Origin: a virus
Reading direction: 5' to 3' (one strand)
DNA length: 25,665 bases
Virus record (IMG/VR): IMGVR_UViG_3300018428_000158
Span: 1-25,665 of that record
Shown: in pieces, positions 7,487-15,580 of the stretch
Position numbering within the stretch: the first letter of the stretch is position 1
How the letters are laid out: every line of letters starts with the position of its first letter
The notes under the pieces: model-generated
Databases searched by the model: none
Seen by the model: only the letters and a program-made list of their open reading frames with translations
Told to the model about the DNA's origin: nothing
Position numbers and translations under genes: made by a program

Positions 7487-8525
7487 CGAGAATCTCCTCT
7501 TCGATTTCACCAGCACCGTACAAGAACTCACTCTTACACGCATCATCGATTAACGCCAACACATCTTCAGTGTAATACTTCTCAGGCTCTCGATTGATAA
7601 CTGTACCAAACACTTTTGACCCGTCAGGCAACTCATATCGAGTAGATACTTTCTTGAAGATACCATACTTCTCTGCGATTTCAAGCAAGCCATAGTATCG
7701 GTCCAGCCCATGCTGATAAGTAATCTTCACTTCGACTTGTGCGTTCTCTTTAGTCAGACGAGACTTCTGCATCTTTGCTCTGACGATATTACCAATGACT
7801 TCTTTACCGTCTTTCTCTTTCTTCTTGGAAAGCATAACGATAGTTGATGCGGTGTACTTCAAGCCGGAGCCACCAGACATTTCTTTCATAGGAACATAGG
7901 AACCAACAACATCATAGACGTGGTTTGTTACCATAAGAGGAACACCAATCTTTGCAAGTCGTAGATTGAGTACACGGAAAGTCGCTTTGAGAATTGACGC
8001 TTTAGTCATATCCTTAGTCTCTTTTCCTTCCATCGTGTCTTCCATCTCTTTAGTGGATGACAACTGACCTAAAGAGTCAAGAATCATAATCATCGGTTCA
8101 CGCTTACTTTCAGGTTGCGCAGAATAGTTCTCAATGATTTTCAGTGCAGTGTGACGAAACTTCTGAATAGTGTCGGGCTCTGAAATGACAACTCGTGACG
8201 TATCAATACCACGGTCTTCCATCATACCCTTTGTGACAGCCGCTTCAGTATCGAAGTAAATGACACCACCTGTAGGATTTGCATCTAGGAATTGCTTGAC
8301 GATACCTAGAACAAAAAACGTTTTACCTGTTGCGGATTCACCGGCGAATGCGGTGACTTTATTATTGGGAACACCACCGTAGATACTACCAGACAACACA
8401 GCGTTGAGTGCGTAACTACCAGTATCGATGCATCCCGTATATTCAGCAGACGCATTACCATCGGCAAGGATTTTAGTATCCTCATCTTTGAGCGTCTCAA
8501 CTAGATTATTAAAAAATTTACTCAT
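7467..8525 (-). CDS. uvsX: UvsX RecA-like recombinase
   Basis: Strand-exchange protein for recombination-dependent replication and repair, working with UvsY and gp32 in T4. The 352 residues (T4 UvsX 391) contain Walker A GESATGKT at 62-69, a switch glutamate region [10 protein letters not shown], Walker [10 protein letters not shown] near 146, and the L1/L2 area with NHVYDV and [10 protein letters not shown]. The ATG at 8525 follows an AACAGGAG site. The gene has its own sigma70-like promoter, one of two identical copies flanking the two-gene cassette upstream. Its 3' end overlaps the gp40-position gene. Confidence 0.95.
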   Translation of the reverse strand: MSKFFNNLVETLKDEDTKILADGNASAEYTGCIDTGSYALNAVLSGSIYGGVPNNKVTAFAGESATGKTFFVLGIVKQFLDANPTGGVIYFDTEAAVTKGMMEDRGIDTSRVVISEPDTIQKFRHTALKIIENYSAQPESKREPMIMILDSLGQLSSTKEMEDTMEGKETKDMTKASILKATFRVLNLRLAKIGVPLMVTNHVYDVVGSYVPMKEMSGGSGLKYTASTIVMLSKKKEKDGKEVIGNIVRAKMQKSRLTKENAQVEVKITYQHGLDRYYGLLEIAEKYGIFKKVSTRYELPDGSKVFGTVINREPEKYYTEDVLALIDDACKSEFLYGAGEIEEEILDETAGE

Positions 8526-8532
8526 ACAAAAC

Positions 8533-8583
8533 TCCTGTTCAAGTTGCGGTCATTATATCACAAAAGATAAAAAAAAGCAAGGG
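8533..8583 (-). repeat. 51-bp direct repeat, copy A (uvsX leader)
   Basis: Identical over 51 bp to 9788-9838. It contains the -35, spacer, -10, leader and the AGGA ribosome binding site core. On its right it directly abuts the TAG stop (8584-8586) of the PD-(D/E)XK-like gene; on its left it runs into the uvsX start. It holds only one arm (CCCTTGC on the minus strand) of the terminator hairpin that is complete at the other copy. Confidence 0.95.
8552..8580 (-). promoter_or_regulatory. Sigma70-like promoter of uvsX
   Basis: On the minus strand: -35 TTGCTT (8575-8580), 17-bp spacer ending TTTTGTGA, -10 TATAAT (8552-8557). The TGTGA before the -10 and the T-rich spacer are shared with the promoters near 9807, 21842 and 24948. 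Confidence 0.8.
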
Positions 8584-9165
8584 CTAAAGTTTCGAACATT
8601 TTACGATTTTATGTTCCTTCGACTTTGGATCGACAAAAATAAAAAAATCAGCATGCGATAATTTCTCTGTTTCAGTGACATTGTAACGTAAATTATGTGC
8701 AGTTTTTATTTGGAAGGTAAACTGATTACCTTTAGTATCAGTGAGGATGGCGTCTATTTTGTAAAGCATATCAATTTCAGATTTATGACCACTAACAAGA
8801 TTTACATTGGAAACGTCAGGATACTGCCTTAAAATATCTACCGCAATATTTTCAGTCTTTTTACCTTTTTCAATACAGTCATCAACAATTTCCTTCATCT
8901 TTTTACAAACATCACTATTCGGGTCAAAAACGTCCGGATCATTTGTAACACACTGGTAAAGGTCTTTCATTTGATCGAGTGGATTTTTATGAGGAATATT
9001 ATACCAAGAGAGCAATTCTTTCCCAAGTTTAACATTTGTAGTTACATAGCTGTAAAAGTAAATGTCTGAAGGTGAGATTTCGTCTAAGTGAAGAAAAAAC
9101 CATTTGTATTTTTTTCCTATGGGACTATCTTGTAAAGCTTCCTTAAAAATCATCATCCAACTCAT
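8584..9165 (-). CDS. PD-(D/E)XK nuclease-like protein of the inserted cassette
   Basis: A 193-residue protein with a possible restriction-endonuclease-like core. A helix with E106 precedes the signature: KIDAIL (D138), a turn DTKGNQ, then FQIKT (Q152, K154), matching the D...(E/Q)xK arrangement. A following strand HADFFIFVDP is also usual for this fold. Its N-terminal 100 residues are unrecognised. The gene is coupled to the upstream ORF by TAATG, and its TAG stop directly touches the 51-bp repeat before uvsX. No full-length family is recognised. It may cleave DNA or be a DNA-repair/anti-defence nuclease; role unknown. Confidence 0.7.
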   Translation of the reverse strand: MSWMMIFKEALQDSPIGKKYKWFFLHLDEISPSDIYFYSYVTTNVKLGKELLSWYNIPHKNPLDQMKDLYQCVTNDPDVFDPNSDVCKKMKEIVDDCIEKGKKTENIAVDILRQYPDVSNVNLVSGHKSEIDMLYKIDAILTDTKGNQFTFQIKTAHNLRYNVTETEKLSHADFFIFVDPKSKEHKIVKCSKL

Positions 9166-9779
9166 TAGACCAAAGGTCGTAAAACAGATTCTAAATCATT
9201 TTTTAGCTGACTAAGCGACATAAATTGACTATACCTGTATTTTTTTTCAAGAGATTCCTTAGAAATACATTTCATCACAAAGAAATCTTGCAAAGGAAAG
9301 TCGCCGTCTCTAAGTTTTCGGGCAGCAGGGTGGTCGTCTTTTTTCACAAGGAACTCCTTTCCTTTACCAAAAAAGTATTCTTGACAGAACCGACCTAAAC
9401 GTAGATTAATATTTCCCTGTTCGCTGTCGCTATACATTATACAGAGAAGCTTCGGCTCTAAGGATGTAATAGGAAAATTTAACATCGGTTCGAAACCATA
9501 GATAAAAGTAAGGCCTTTTTGAGGAACTAAATGTTTTTTACCATAATAGTTAACTCTTTTAGAGGGGGCTTCAAAATCTTCTAGCGAAACCTTCAGGCCC
9601 TGAGAAGTTTGAATTAAAGCCTTTATATAATCAAAGATGCTGTAATTAGGTTCTGTTGTAAATCTGACCCATTTCAAACTTGGGAGCATTTCAAGTTTGA
9701 TATCATTTGCGATATCTACCATGGCATATGGATTTATATTAGATAGGGGTAATACCGCTCTGCGAGATTGCAAATTCAT
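9165..9779 (-). CDS. Unknown protein, first gene of the repeat-bounded cassette
   Basis: A 204-residue protein with no motif I can place. The open frame extends to a TTG at 9797, but the ATG at 9779 (MNLQSRRAVLPL) has an AGGA site 8 bases upstream and is preferred. It is basic with aromatic residues and short hydrophobic strands (LTFIYGFEPML, KLLCIMYSDS, DFFVMKCIS); no membrane segment or signal peptide is visible. The promoter is the second copy of the uvsX promoter. The stop overlaps the next start (TAATG), so this and the PD-(D/E)XK-like protein are probably made together and may form one system, such as a specificity or partner subunit plus a nuclease. Confidence 0.7.
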   Translation of the reverse strand: MNLQSRRAVLPLSNINPYAMVDIANDIKLEMLPSLKWVRFTTEPNYSIFDYIKALIQTSQGLKVSLEDFEAPSKRVNYYGKKHLVPQKGLTFIYGFEPMLNFPITSLEPKLLCIMYSDSEQGNINLRLGRFCQEYFFGKGKEFLVKKDDHPAARKLRDGDFPLQDFFVMKCISKESLEKKYRYSQFMSLSQLKNDLESVLRPLV

Positions 9780-9787
9780 AACATAAT

Positions 9788-9838
9788 TCCTGTTCAAGTT
9801 GCGGTCATTATATCACAAAAGATAAAAAAAAGCAAGGG
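9788..9838 (-). repeat. 51-bp direct repeat, copy B (cassette leader)
   Basis: Identical to 8533-8583 over 51 bp, offset by 1255 bp. Beyond its right end this copy continues with TTCG and the second hairpin arm, which copy A lacks. That suggests this is the intact original junction and copy A a partial duplicate, or that the cassette arrived with its own copy. Confidence 0.95.
9807..9835 (-). promoter_or_regulatory. Sigma70-like promoter of the two-gene cassette
   Basis: Minus strand TTGCTT (9830-9835), 17-bp spacer, TATAAT (9807-9812), identical to the uvsX promoter. The -35 lies inside the stem and T-tract of the terminator at 9825-9856, so termination of the upstream gene and initiation of this unit share bases. 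Confidence 0.8.
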
Positions 9839-9856
9839 TTCGCCCTTGCTTTTTTT
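9825..9856 (-). terminator. Strong bidirectional hairpin terminator after the DUF262-HNH gene
   Basis: The stem GCAAGGG/CCCTTGC (9832-9838 and 9843-9849) closes a 4-base loop (TTCG on plus, CGAA on minus) and is extended by A7/T7, giving up to 14 bp and a T-run on both strands. It lies about 10 bases beyond the DUF262-HNH stop codon at 9866. Confidence 0.85.
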
Positions 9857-9865
9857 CGTTGGCTG

Positions 9866-11332
9866 TTAAGCGGCCAGTCGTTCTAGAATGTCTTGACACA
9901 AGTGATTGGGATAGTCACATCCATAATCTCTCATGAATTCATCCAGATCAAGACCAGACATTTTTTTGTTAATCTTAGCACTTATCACTATAAGATTATC
10001 ATCTTTTGTCGTTCCTCCGTTTTTGAATGATATGATGTGACCACCTTCACACAAATCTAAAGAAATTTTTTCTCCGGAAATTGCGCACCTTCCACCCTGC
10101 TCGTTATACTTTCGAATAATCTGCTCTGTTGTAAAAAGTCTTGGGGAAGAGACTGCAAGACCTGGAATTTTTTCCATGCCCATCATTTCTTCAAGAGGTT
10201 TAAACTTCAAGACCATTTGTTTATTGATGTATTTTGTCATCAAATCAGTAAATTTCATTTTACCTTTTTTACTATCGGCCTCATATAATATTGGATCATC
10301 TGACTTAGAATTTAAAATCAACTCATTTAAGTTTTCAAAAAATGAATCTGAGAATTTTTTGGTGTCCACAATTCTAAAGTCTTTCAATTCCAGATAAACA
10401 ATATATTGAAACAAGTATAACAGTCTTCCTTGACTGGTTAAAACAGCTTTACGCAACCTTCTATTTTTATCCTGCGCCTGATATATTTTTTTCACCTCAT
10501 TCAATATTCTTACAACGTGTTTTGTCGTTGCATTGGCTTCTTCTGGCTCTTTTTGATACCGACTTGTAGTATCGTAGTCTCGGTCCAACTGTTGCTTATC
10601 CAGAGTAAAAATCAAAGAGTTTCGTTTTCTAATGCTTTTTACTATCGAGAACATTTTTGCAACAAGCTCTTCGCATTGTCTAGTTTTGTTTACGTTTAGA
10701 GTGTCAGTTAAAATTTCCCATATTGGGTGCTTTCGATAGCCGTTTTCAATGTCAAGCTCACATGGATTTACCAAACCACGAATTGCTGATGCCCAATAAC
10801 CTTTAAGACCATTTCTCTTTTCTGCGTCACTTAAGGGGTTTCCGTTATTTAACTCAACAAACTTTTCGCATGCGTCAGAGTCTGACATATTTTTGTAAAC
10901 AGTTATGGCAATTCTTATTTTTGAAAAATGTGCTAATTGTTCTTCAGTCAAGTCTTCATATTTCTTACCTGACAGGTGGAACCCTACCCCAACACCTCCG
11001 GATATCGGAACAAAAATACCATCCTCTATAGCAAATTTTTCGACCACATACTGGATGATACAATCAATCCTTTGCAGCCCATCGAGAACCTCATACGTCC
11101 CATCAGGAAGTTGGCGGACATGTATAGTGTTTATTCCACGTCCCTGCCAAAGAGATTTCAATATTTTTCTCATCCACGACTTCGTACCAACCACATTTCT
11201 CTGGTACCAAGGATTTTGACTGATCTTATCATCATGATAAAGATCTATAAGTTTAGATAAAGTCCAAGTCTCAATTACCCAAGGTTGATCAGAATTCAGC
11301 CAAGAACCAGATGTCATAGTTTTTGAGGTCAT
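9866..11332 (-). CDS. DUF262-HNH nuclease (GmrS/GmrD-like restriction family)
   Basis: A 488-residue protein with an N-terminal DUF262 (ParB/Srx-like) domain and a C-terminal HNH nuclease. DUF262 hallmarks are PWYQRN (41-46) and VLDGLQRI (82-89), which in this superfamily bind and hydrolyse nucleotides. The HNH domain shows C416, C428, GGHIIS with H432, GG, DDN with N446, and N455. Such proteins include the GmrSD and BrxU type IV restriction enzymes that cut modified phage DNA. In a phage, it could attack competing phages or act as a selfish nuclease. It has its own promoter and terminator and sits between polymerase-linked genes and uvsX, where T4 has other genes. Frequent long A/T runs suggest composition unlike its neighbours. 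Domain calls are firm; target is unknown. Confidence 0.85.
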   Translation of the reverse strand: MTSKTMTSGSWLNSDQPWVIETWTLSKLIDLYHDDKISQNPWYQRNVVGTKSWMRKILKSLWQGRGINTIHVRQLPDGTYEVLDGLQRIDCIIQYVVEKFAIEDGIFVPISGGVGVGFHLSGKKYEDLTEEQLAHFSKIRIAITVYKNMSDSDACEKFVELNNGNPLSDAEKRNGLKGYWASAIRGLVNPCELDIENGYRKHPIWEILTDTLNVNKTRQCEELVAKMFSIVKSIRKRNSLIFTLDKQQLDRDYDTTSRYQKEPEEANATTKHVVRILNEVKKIYQAQDKNRRLRKAVLTSQGRLLYLFQYIVYLELKDFRIVDTKKFSDSFFENLNELILNSKSDDPILYEADSKKGKMKFTDLMTKYINKQMVLKFKPLEEMMGMEKIPGLAVSSPRLFTTEQIIRKYNEQGGRCAISGEKISLDLCEGGHIISFKNGGTTKDDNLIVISAKINKKMSGLDLDEFMRDYGCDYPNHLCQDILERLAA

Positions 11333-11364
11333 TACAAAGTCCGTTTTTCATCAATTCAAGTCAC

Positions 11365-11393
11365 ATAGTACATCAATGTATGAGGTTTGTCAA
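11365..11393 (-). promoter_or_regulatory. Sigma70 promoter of the DUF262-HNH gene with internal palindrome
   Basis: Minus strand TTGACA (11388-11393, consensus -35), 17-bp spacer, TACTAT -10 (11365-11370). An inverted repeat TACAT-TG-ATGTA (11369-11380) overlaps the -10 and spacer and could be an operator. The design differs from the TTGCTT/TGTGA promoters of the phage replication genes. The rest of the 99-bp gap (11333-11431) shows nothing else. Confidence 0.7.
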
Positions 11394-11431
11394 GCTAAAA
11401 AATGAAAAAGTGGTGGAAAATAATGGAAAAC

Positions 11432-12325
11432 CTATGGAGATTTCAAATTATCTAAGGAAAATGGACCTTTAGTTTTTCCCTGTTCCTTCATAACTTTATT
11501 AAGTTCTTCTTTCTTCATAGGTACAGGGTCAATAGTTGTTGCGTCAATGTATTCGTCTGGAATCTTAGTATTAGTAGGCTGAGGAGGTCTAATCTGCATT
11601 AGAGAATAATTCCCAGCAATCAATAACAGTACCGCTAATGGGTCAAAGACAAATATGATTGTTATGATGACCCACGTAACAGCTTTTTCCAGAATCTCTT
11701 GATCCGTTTCGCCATAGACAAACGCTGCGATGTATTTGATTGGTCCGACTTCTGCTTCGACTTCTCTTCGTTCCGCTCGTATCGGCGCAAGTTCCTGGCG
11801 ATAAGCAGTGACTTTATCCTGCGCTTTCTCGATTTGGTCGAGGAGACGTGATCGCTCTTCGGCTTGTTCGTTTCTTGCGTTGACACCTTTTGTCACAGCC
11901 CCTAGTTCAGTGTATCTATCAATTTGATCGTTTAGGGTGCTAATATCCAAACGGGCCTGAGATATAATCTCTTGCTCAATCGCAATGCGTTCTTCTATTA
12001 ACACTATTCTATCACTAACATCACCGGATGTCAACCCCTGGTCGATGTGTGCTTTTGACAGGAACCCAAAGATTCCCAATGATGTTATCATAACAAGTAT
12101 CGAAACAGCAAACACAAAATAGTATTTCAGCAACTTAGGTGCGTTATACCAGTTTCGATAAACCCAACTTGCAGCAACAAGTTTGGATACTTCTAGCACA
12201 CTACCCATCACACCGATAGCAACAGGGCTTGCAGCAAAGATAGCAATCAACCCTGCGATGGAATAGTATGCCGCTACGAGAGATACCGACAATCCAGTCA
12301 GTATCATCATAAGTGCAGTCTTCAT
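11432..12325 (-). CDS. Multi-pass membrane protein with central coiled coil
   Basis: A 297-residue protein. Hydrophobic segments lie near residues 5-30, 33-52 and 67-92, then a long charged coiled-coil region (about 100-190, with RIVLIEERIAIEQEI and RSRLLDQIEKAQDK), then a last membrane segment near 215-242, and a polar tail rich in proline and lysine. Similar proteins occur near gene 43 in marine T4-like phages in my memory, with no assigned function. It starts one base after the stop of the preceding gene, so it belongs to the polymerase operon. It may act on the host envelope, for example in superinfection exclusion, but nothing in the sequence shows this directly. Confidence 0.75.
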   Translation of the reverse strand: MKTALMMILTGLSVSLVAAYYSIAGLIAIFAASPVAIGVMGSVLEVSKLVAASWVYRNWYNAPKLLKYYFVFAVSILVMITSLGIFGFLSKAHIDQGLTSGDVSDRIVLIEERIAIEQEIISQARLDISTLNDQIDRYTELGAVTKGVNARNEQAEERSRLLDQIEKAQDKVTAYRQELAPIRAERREVEAEVGPIKYIAAFVYGETDQEILEKAVTWVIITIIFVFDPLAVLLLIAGNYSLMQIRPPQPTNTKIPDEYIDATTIDPVPMKKEELNKVMKEQGKTKGPFSLDNLKSP

Positions 12326-12326
12326 T

Positions 12327-12764
12327 TTAGCCTCTAGTCAACGTAACAATCTTACTGACTTGTTCTTCTAACTTTTCTTTTCTGTTAGGCCAATAGATAT
12401 ATTCTTTCTCTGGATTCTTCATAAGATTGACCAACAACGGCACAATCATCTTTTCAAGTTCTGTAAGTTTTGCTTGTGTTGATGCTAACAACTGAGATTC
12501 CTTAGTCGCATAGGATTCTTCTAGTTGCAACTTTTGTGTATCTAAACCAAATGTTGTTTGTTCGTAGATAGCAAGAACACTATCAATTTTCTGTTCCAAT
12601 CGAGCAATCGCTTCGTTTGATGTTGATACAGTCTCACGAATAATTGTTGTCTCAAGTGTCTCACTATCCGTGACTTGAGTTACTTCGCCTTCATCGACTG
12701 CGCTGAAGCCAAAGTCTTCTTGTGTTCTTAAATCCAAATATTCTTGTGGTATTGGAGTTGTCAT
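12327..12764 (-). CDS. Coiled-coil phage protein coupled to DNA polymerase gene
   Basis: A 145-residue acidic protein of unknown function. The N-terminal 50 residues are low-complexity acidic/threonine-rich; residues 50-115 form a likely coiled coil (AIARLEQKIDSVLAIYE, KESQLLASTQAKLTELEKM); the C-terminus has YIYWPNRKEKLEEQ. It overlaps the gp43 stop by ATGA and is followed directly by the membrane protein gene, which also has a coiled coil, so the two could interact. No enzyme motif is visible. Confidence 0.75.
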   Translation of the reverse strand: MTTPIPQEYLDLRTQEDFGFSAVDEGEVTQVTDSETLETTIIRETVSTSNEAIARLEQKIDSVLAIYEQTTFGLDTQKLQLEESYATKESQLLASTQAKLTELEKMIVPLLVNLMKNPEKEYIYWPNRKEKLEEQVSKIVTLTRG

Positions 12765-15259
12765 TTCTTGAAAAACCTCGCTAGTGATGCCACTGGTTCT
12801 GTTGTCCAGCCAAACGTATTGACGATAATGTTTAGCGGTTCTAAGTATGCTTTCTCAAATTGTAAATCGTAATCTATATATTTATCTAAATCAAATTGTT
12901 TAGGTAAGACAGACATAATCGCAAGCACATTTTCGTGCGTTGGATTAGGCACTTTCATATAGCAAAACTTGATTTTCTCTCCGTCTTTGATGGACTCATA
13001 TTTCTTAGTCAGCCCATGCTTTTCCAGCAATGAGTTGTATATGATTGAACCTCTAACGTGTATCGGTGTTCCTTTGCCGTACATAGATACTGCGTTCTTA
13101 TACTTCGTCAGTTCAGACACACCACGAGGAAATGCTACATCCTCGAAAGGGAGTTTCTTGAATTCTTTTCTGAAAGAATTGTTGAATGCGTGTAAATCGG
13201 ATTCAGTTCCTGTCATCACAATCTGCAGCGCTTCCTTAATCTTATCTCGGCAAGACATCGGAGTTGATGACTTGACTGCTTCGATACCCATCATCTTCAG
13301 TTTAGGCTCAGCATATCGCACACCCTCACTGTCCCACACGTTGAGAATGTATCGCTTCTTCGCAGTCCAGATTCCAGTATCAGCAATGACTTCACGCTTC
13401 ATAATCATCTTCTGGTCGTATGCGTTCATATAGTCAGCAAGTTCCTGGTACGACTTATCGATAAATCCTTGAAACTTTTCTTCACACACTTTGTCTAGGA
13501 AGTCGATTACTTTACTCTTATCGGGGATATTATCCTTATAGACTTTCTTGACTAGAGGACCAAAGTTCACATAGATAGAATCTGTATCACTCGCAATCAC
13601 ATAATCAATACCATCAGTGTCTAGTAGTTTGTTGAGATAGCCATTGACTTTGTTTTCAATCCAGCGAATAGATAGCTGACCTGACAATGTGATTGCTTCT
13701 GCTTGTCTCACATCGTAGAAGCGAAACCATTGATTCCCGATAGCGCCATACGCTGAGTTCAACTGAACTTTCTTTGCTAACTGTAGATTAGAATACTTGG
13801 AGATTTCATTCTCGCATTTCTGCTTCTCTTCTTTTGTTTTAGCAGCCTCTTTGTTCTTCTCCCACTCAAGCATCAACTTTTTGTACTTAGACCTATCGGT
13901 ATACATCGTATCCATCATCTCAGGCAGGAATCCAAGTTTATCTTTTCGAAAGTAATGCCCGTTTGCAGCCATACAGGCTGATGACGAAGATTTGTATTCT
14001 CCTTTGAGCAACTCATCCACGGTAACGTAAGTGTGTTTACCTTCAATGAAAGTGTCAGGGGATACGTTATATTGCATAATCAAATGCGGATAGAGTGAGT
14101 TCAAGTCAAAGGAACATACCCATTCATACTTCCCAGGCACAGGTTCTTTGACGTAAGCACCTTCGTACTTGGTGTCTTTTCTGTTGCTCTTCTTTGGAGG
14201 AACAACAATACGCTTCTTGTATAAATGATTGTGAGAAAGCGTATCCCACATTCTAACTTGTGTAAACACGTCAGTAAGATTTACTTTAGCATCGTATGCT
14301 AGAGCGAGCACCATATCAATCAACTTCATCTTATCATCGATTCTATCCACTAACGCAACGTCTTTGATGTTATAGTCGATAAACGTTTGATAATCGTGCT
14401 TGTATAGTTGGTTTAGATTTTCATACTCACTGTAATCCAACTTACGCTCACCCAGTTCTACGAACGCAATATGGTCAAGTCTAAAACTTTCCTGTTGCGA
14501 ATAGGTAAACTTCTTATACAGTTCAAGATAATCAAGTATAGAAATACCAACAAGGTCAAACGCAGTCTGTTGCTTGTTGTGAATAGTAGTTGTTCGCTCA
14601 CTCACATATCCCCAAGGAGACAATCGCTCTGCAGACTTTTCGCTTAGCACTTTAGAGATTCTGTTGTAGAGATATGGAATATCAAAGAACTGTACGTTCC
14701 AGCCAGTAACGATATCAGGCGCTTTCTTCTCCCACAAATCTAGAAAGTTTAGGATAAGTTCTCGCTCATCGTAACACTTAATGTAGTCAACATCTTTGCG
14801 AGTGTTGTTGTAGTCACCACAGCCAAGAACGTAGTACCTGCTGCGCATCTTGAATGTGATAGCAGTGATAGGCTCATTAGCAAGTGAAGGTTCTGGAAAT
14901 CCATTGTCTGACCCAACCTCGATGTCTATGTTTGCTATGCGCAGCAAAGAAGGGTCATAGTCAACACGTTCTGGATACTCCTCATTGATATATGCATACG
15001 CATAGTTTGTTGTGCCATAGTATTCAAAGTTAGGAACATCTTGATACCTGTCAACAAAACTAGCAGCATCTCGAAGACTATCCATCTCCTTGGGTTTTAC
15101 GTTTTTACCATCCAGAGTTTTCCATCCAGTTTCCTGCTGAGACGGAAGAAAAAACGTTGGGCAATACGGAACTTTACGAGAGTATTTCTCTCCCTTAGAG
15201 TATCCGATTTCTAGAATGTTGTTGCCGCGTCGTGTAAAGTGTGTATAGAATCTTGTCAT
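12761..15259 (-). CDS. 43: Family B DNA polymerase, T4 gp43-like
   Basis: Replicative DNA polymerase with 3'-5' proofreading. At 832 residues it is somewhat shorter than T4 gp43 (898). Exonuclease motifs: DIE at D112/E114, NVQFFD with D193, and YNIKD with Y296/D300. Polymerase motif A is DLNSLYP starting at D385, motif B is the KKVQLNSAYGAIGN segment, and motif C is ASDTDSIYV with the two catalytic aspartates. The C-terminal end FFKK is consistent with a short clamp-binding tail. The start overlaps the preceding small gene by ATGA. In T4, gp43 represses its own translation through an RNA hairpin; a hairpin lies one gene upstream here. Confidence 0.97.
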   Translation of the reverse strand: MTRFYTHFTRRGNNILEIGYSKGEKYSRKVPYCPTFFLPSQQETGWKTLDGKNVKPKEMDSLRDAASFVDRYQDVPNFEYYGTTNYAYAYINEEYPERVDYDPSLLRIANIDIEVGSDNGFPEPSLANEPITAITFKMRSRYYVLGCGDYNNTRKDVDYIKCYDERELILNFLDLWEKKAPDIVTGWNVQFFDIPYLYNRISKVLSEKSAERLSPWGYVSERTTTIHNKQQTAFDLVGISILDYLELYKKFTYSQQESFRLDHIAFVELGERKLDYSEYENLNQLYKHDYQTFIDYNIKDVALVDRIDDKMKLIDMVLALAYDAKVNLTDVFTQVRMWDTLSHNHLYKKRIVVPPKKSNRKDTKYEGAYVKEPVPGKYEWVCSFDLNSLYPHLIMQYNVSPDTFIEGKHTYVTVDELLKGEYKSSSSACMAANGHYFRKDKLGFLPEMMDTMYTDRSKYKKLMLEWEKNKEAAKTKEEKQKCENEISKYSNLQLAKKVQLNSAYGAIGNQWFRFYDVRQAEAITLSGQLSIRWIENKVNGYLNKLLDTDGIDYVIASDTDSIYVNFGPLVKKVYKDNIPDKSKVIDFLDKVCEEKFQGFIDKSYQELADYMNAYDQKMIMKREVIADTGIWTAKKRYILNVWDSEGVRYAEPKLKMMGIEAVKSSTPMSCRDKIKEALQIVMTGTESDLHAFNNSFRKEFKKLPFEDVAFPRGVSELTKYKNAVSMYGKGTPIHVRGSIIYNSLLEKHGLTKKYESIKDGEKIKFCYMKVPNPTHENVLAIMSVLPKQFDLDKYIDYDLQFEKAYLEPLNIIVNTFGWTTEPVASLARFFKK

Positions 15260-15561
15260 AGTACAATCTTTGATGTTGGAGTAATGATATTACCGAACAT
15301 CTGATTATACTGCATTTCTATCTGATTGTCAACTTCAACCATATACACTACGTGCGAACGATTGATATCAACAACTTTTTGACGTGAAAAGAAAACTAGA
15401 GGTTGCAAACTTAGATTTGGTTTGCCGTCTTCACCAGCAACAACACCAATCAAGCAAGGATTCTCTAGCGTGTAGGATTCGGAGTTAGTTTCAAGTTTCT
15501 CAATAACATTACCTAGAATATCTTCACCGTTTACTAGATGAAGTAGTCTTACATTAGCCAT
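15256..15561 (-). CDS. Small beta-rich protein coupled to DNA polymerase
   Basis: A 101-residue protein. Its start VRLLHLVNGEDILGNVIE has the pattern of an Sm-like or SH3-like strand-turn-strand (hydrophobic strand, NGxxxxG, strand), but the second Sm motif is not obvious. Similar proteins encoded before gene 43 are, as I recall, common in marine T4-like phages. A strong AAGGAG site precedes the ATG and a hairpin lies just 5' of it. Coupling to gp43 by ATGA suggests that its translation affects polymerase synthesis. Function is unknown; RNA or polymerase binding would be a guess. Confidence 0.75.
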   Translation of the reverse strand: MANVRLLHLVNGEDILGNVIEKLETNSESYTLENPCLIGVVAGEDGKPNLSLQPLVFFSRQKVVDINRSHVVYMVEVDNQIEMQYNQMFGNIITPTSKIVL

Positions 15562-15580
15562 AATATATCTCCTTAATGGT

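Noticed and set aside
7487-7546. Longer N-terminus for the gp40-position protein
   Set aside because: It would overlap uvsX by 80 bases; the ATG at 7486 has a strong ribosome binding site.
9780-9797. TTG start for the unknown cassette gene
   Set aside because: It would place the start upstream of the AGGA ribosome binding site and inside the promoter-leader repeat; the ATG at 9779 is better spaced.
8533-9838. The direct repeats as transposon or integrase attachment sites
   Set aside because: No transposase or integrase lies between them and the repeats are functional promoter-leader sequences, so copying by recombination is simpler.
12870-12890. TATTTATC as another late promoter
   Set aside because: It lies within gp43 coding sequence, is one base off the octamer and has no gene start downstream at a suitable distance.
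12969-13433. A 154-residue plus-strand open frame inside the DNA polymerase gene
   Set aside because: It is antisense to conserved gp43 coding sequence and shows no domain or ribosome binding site.
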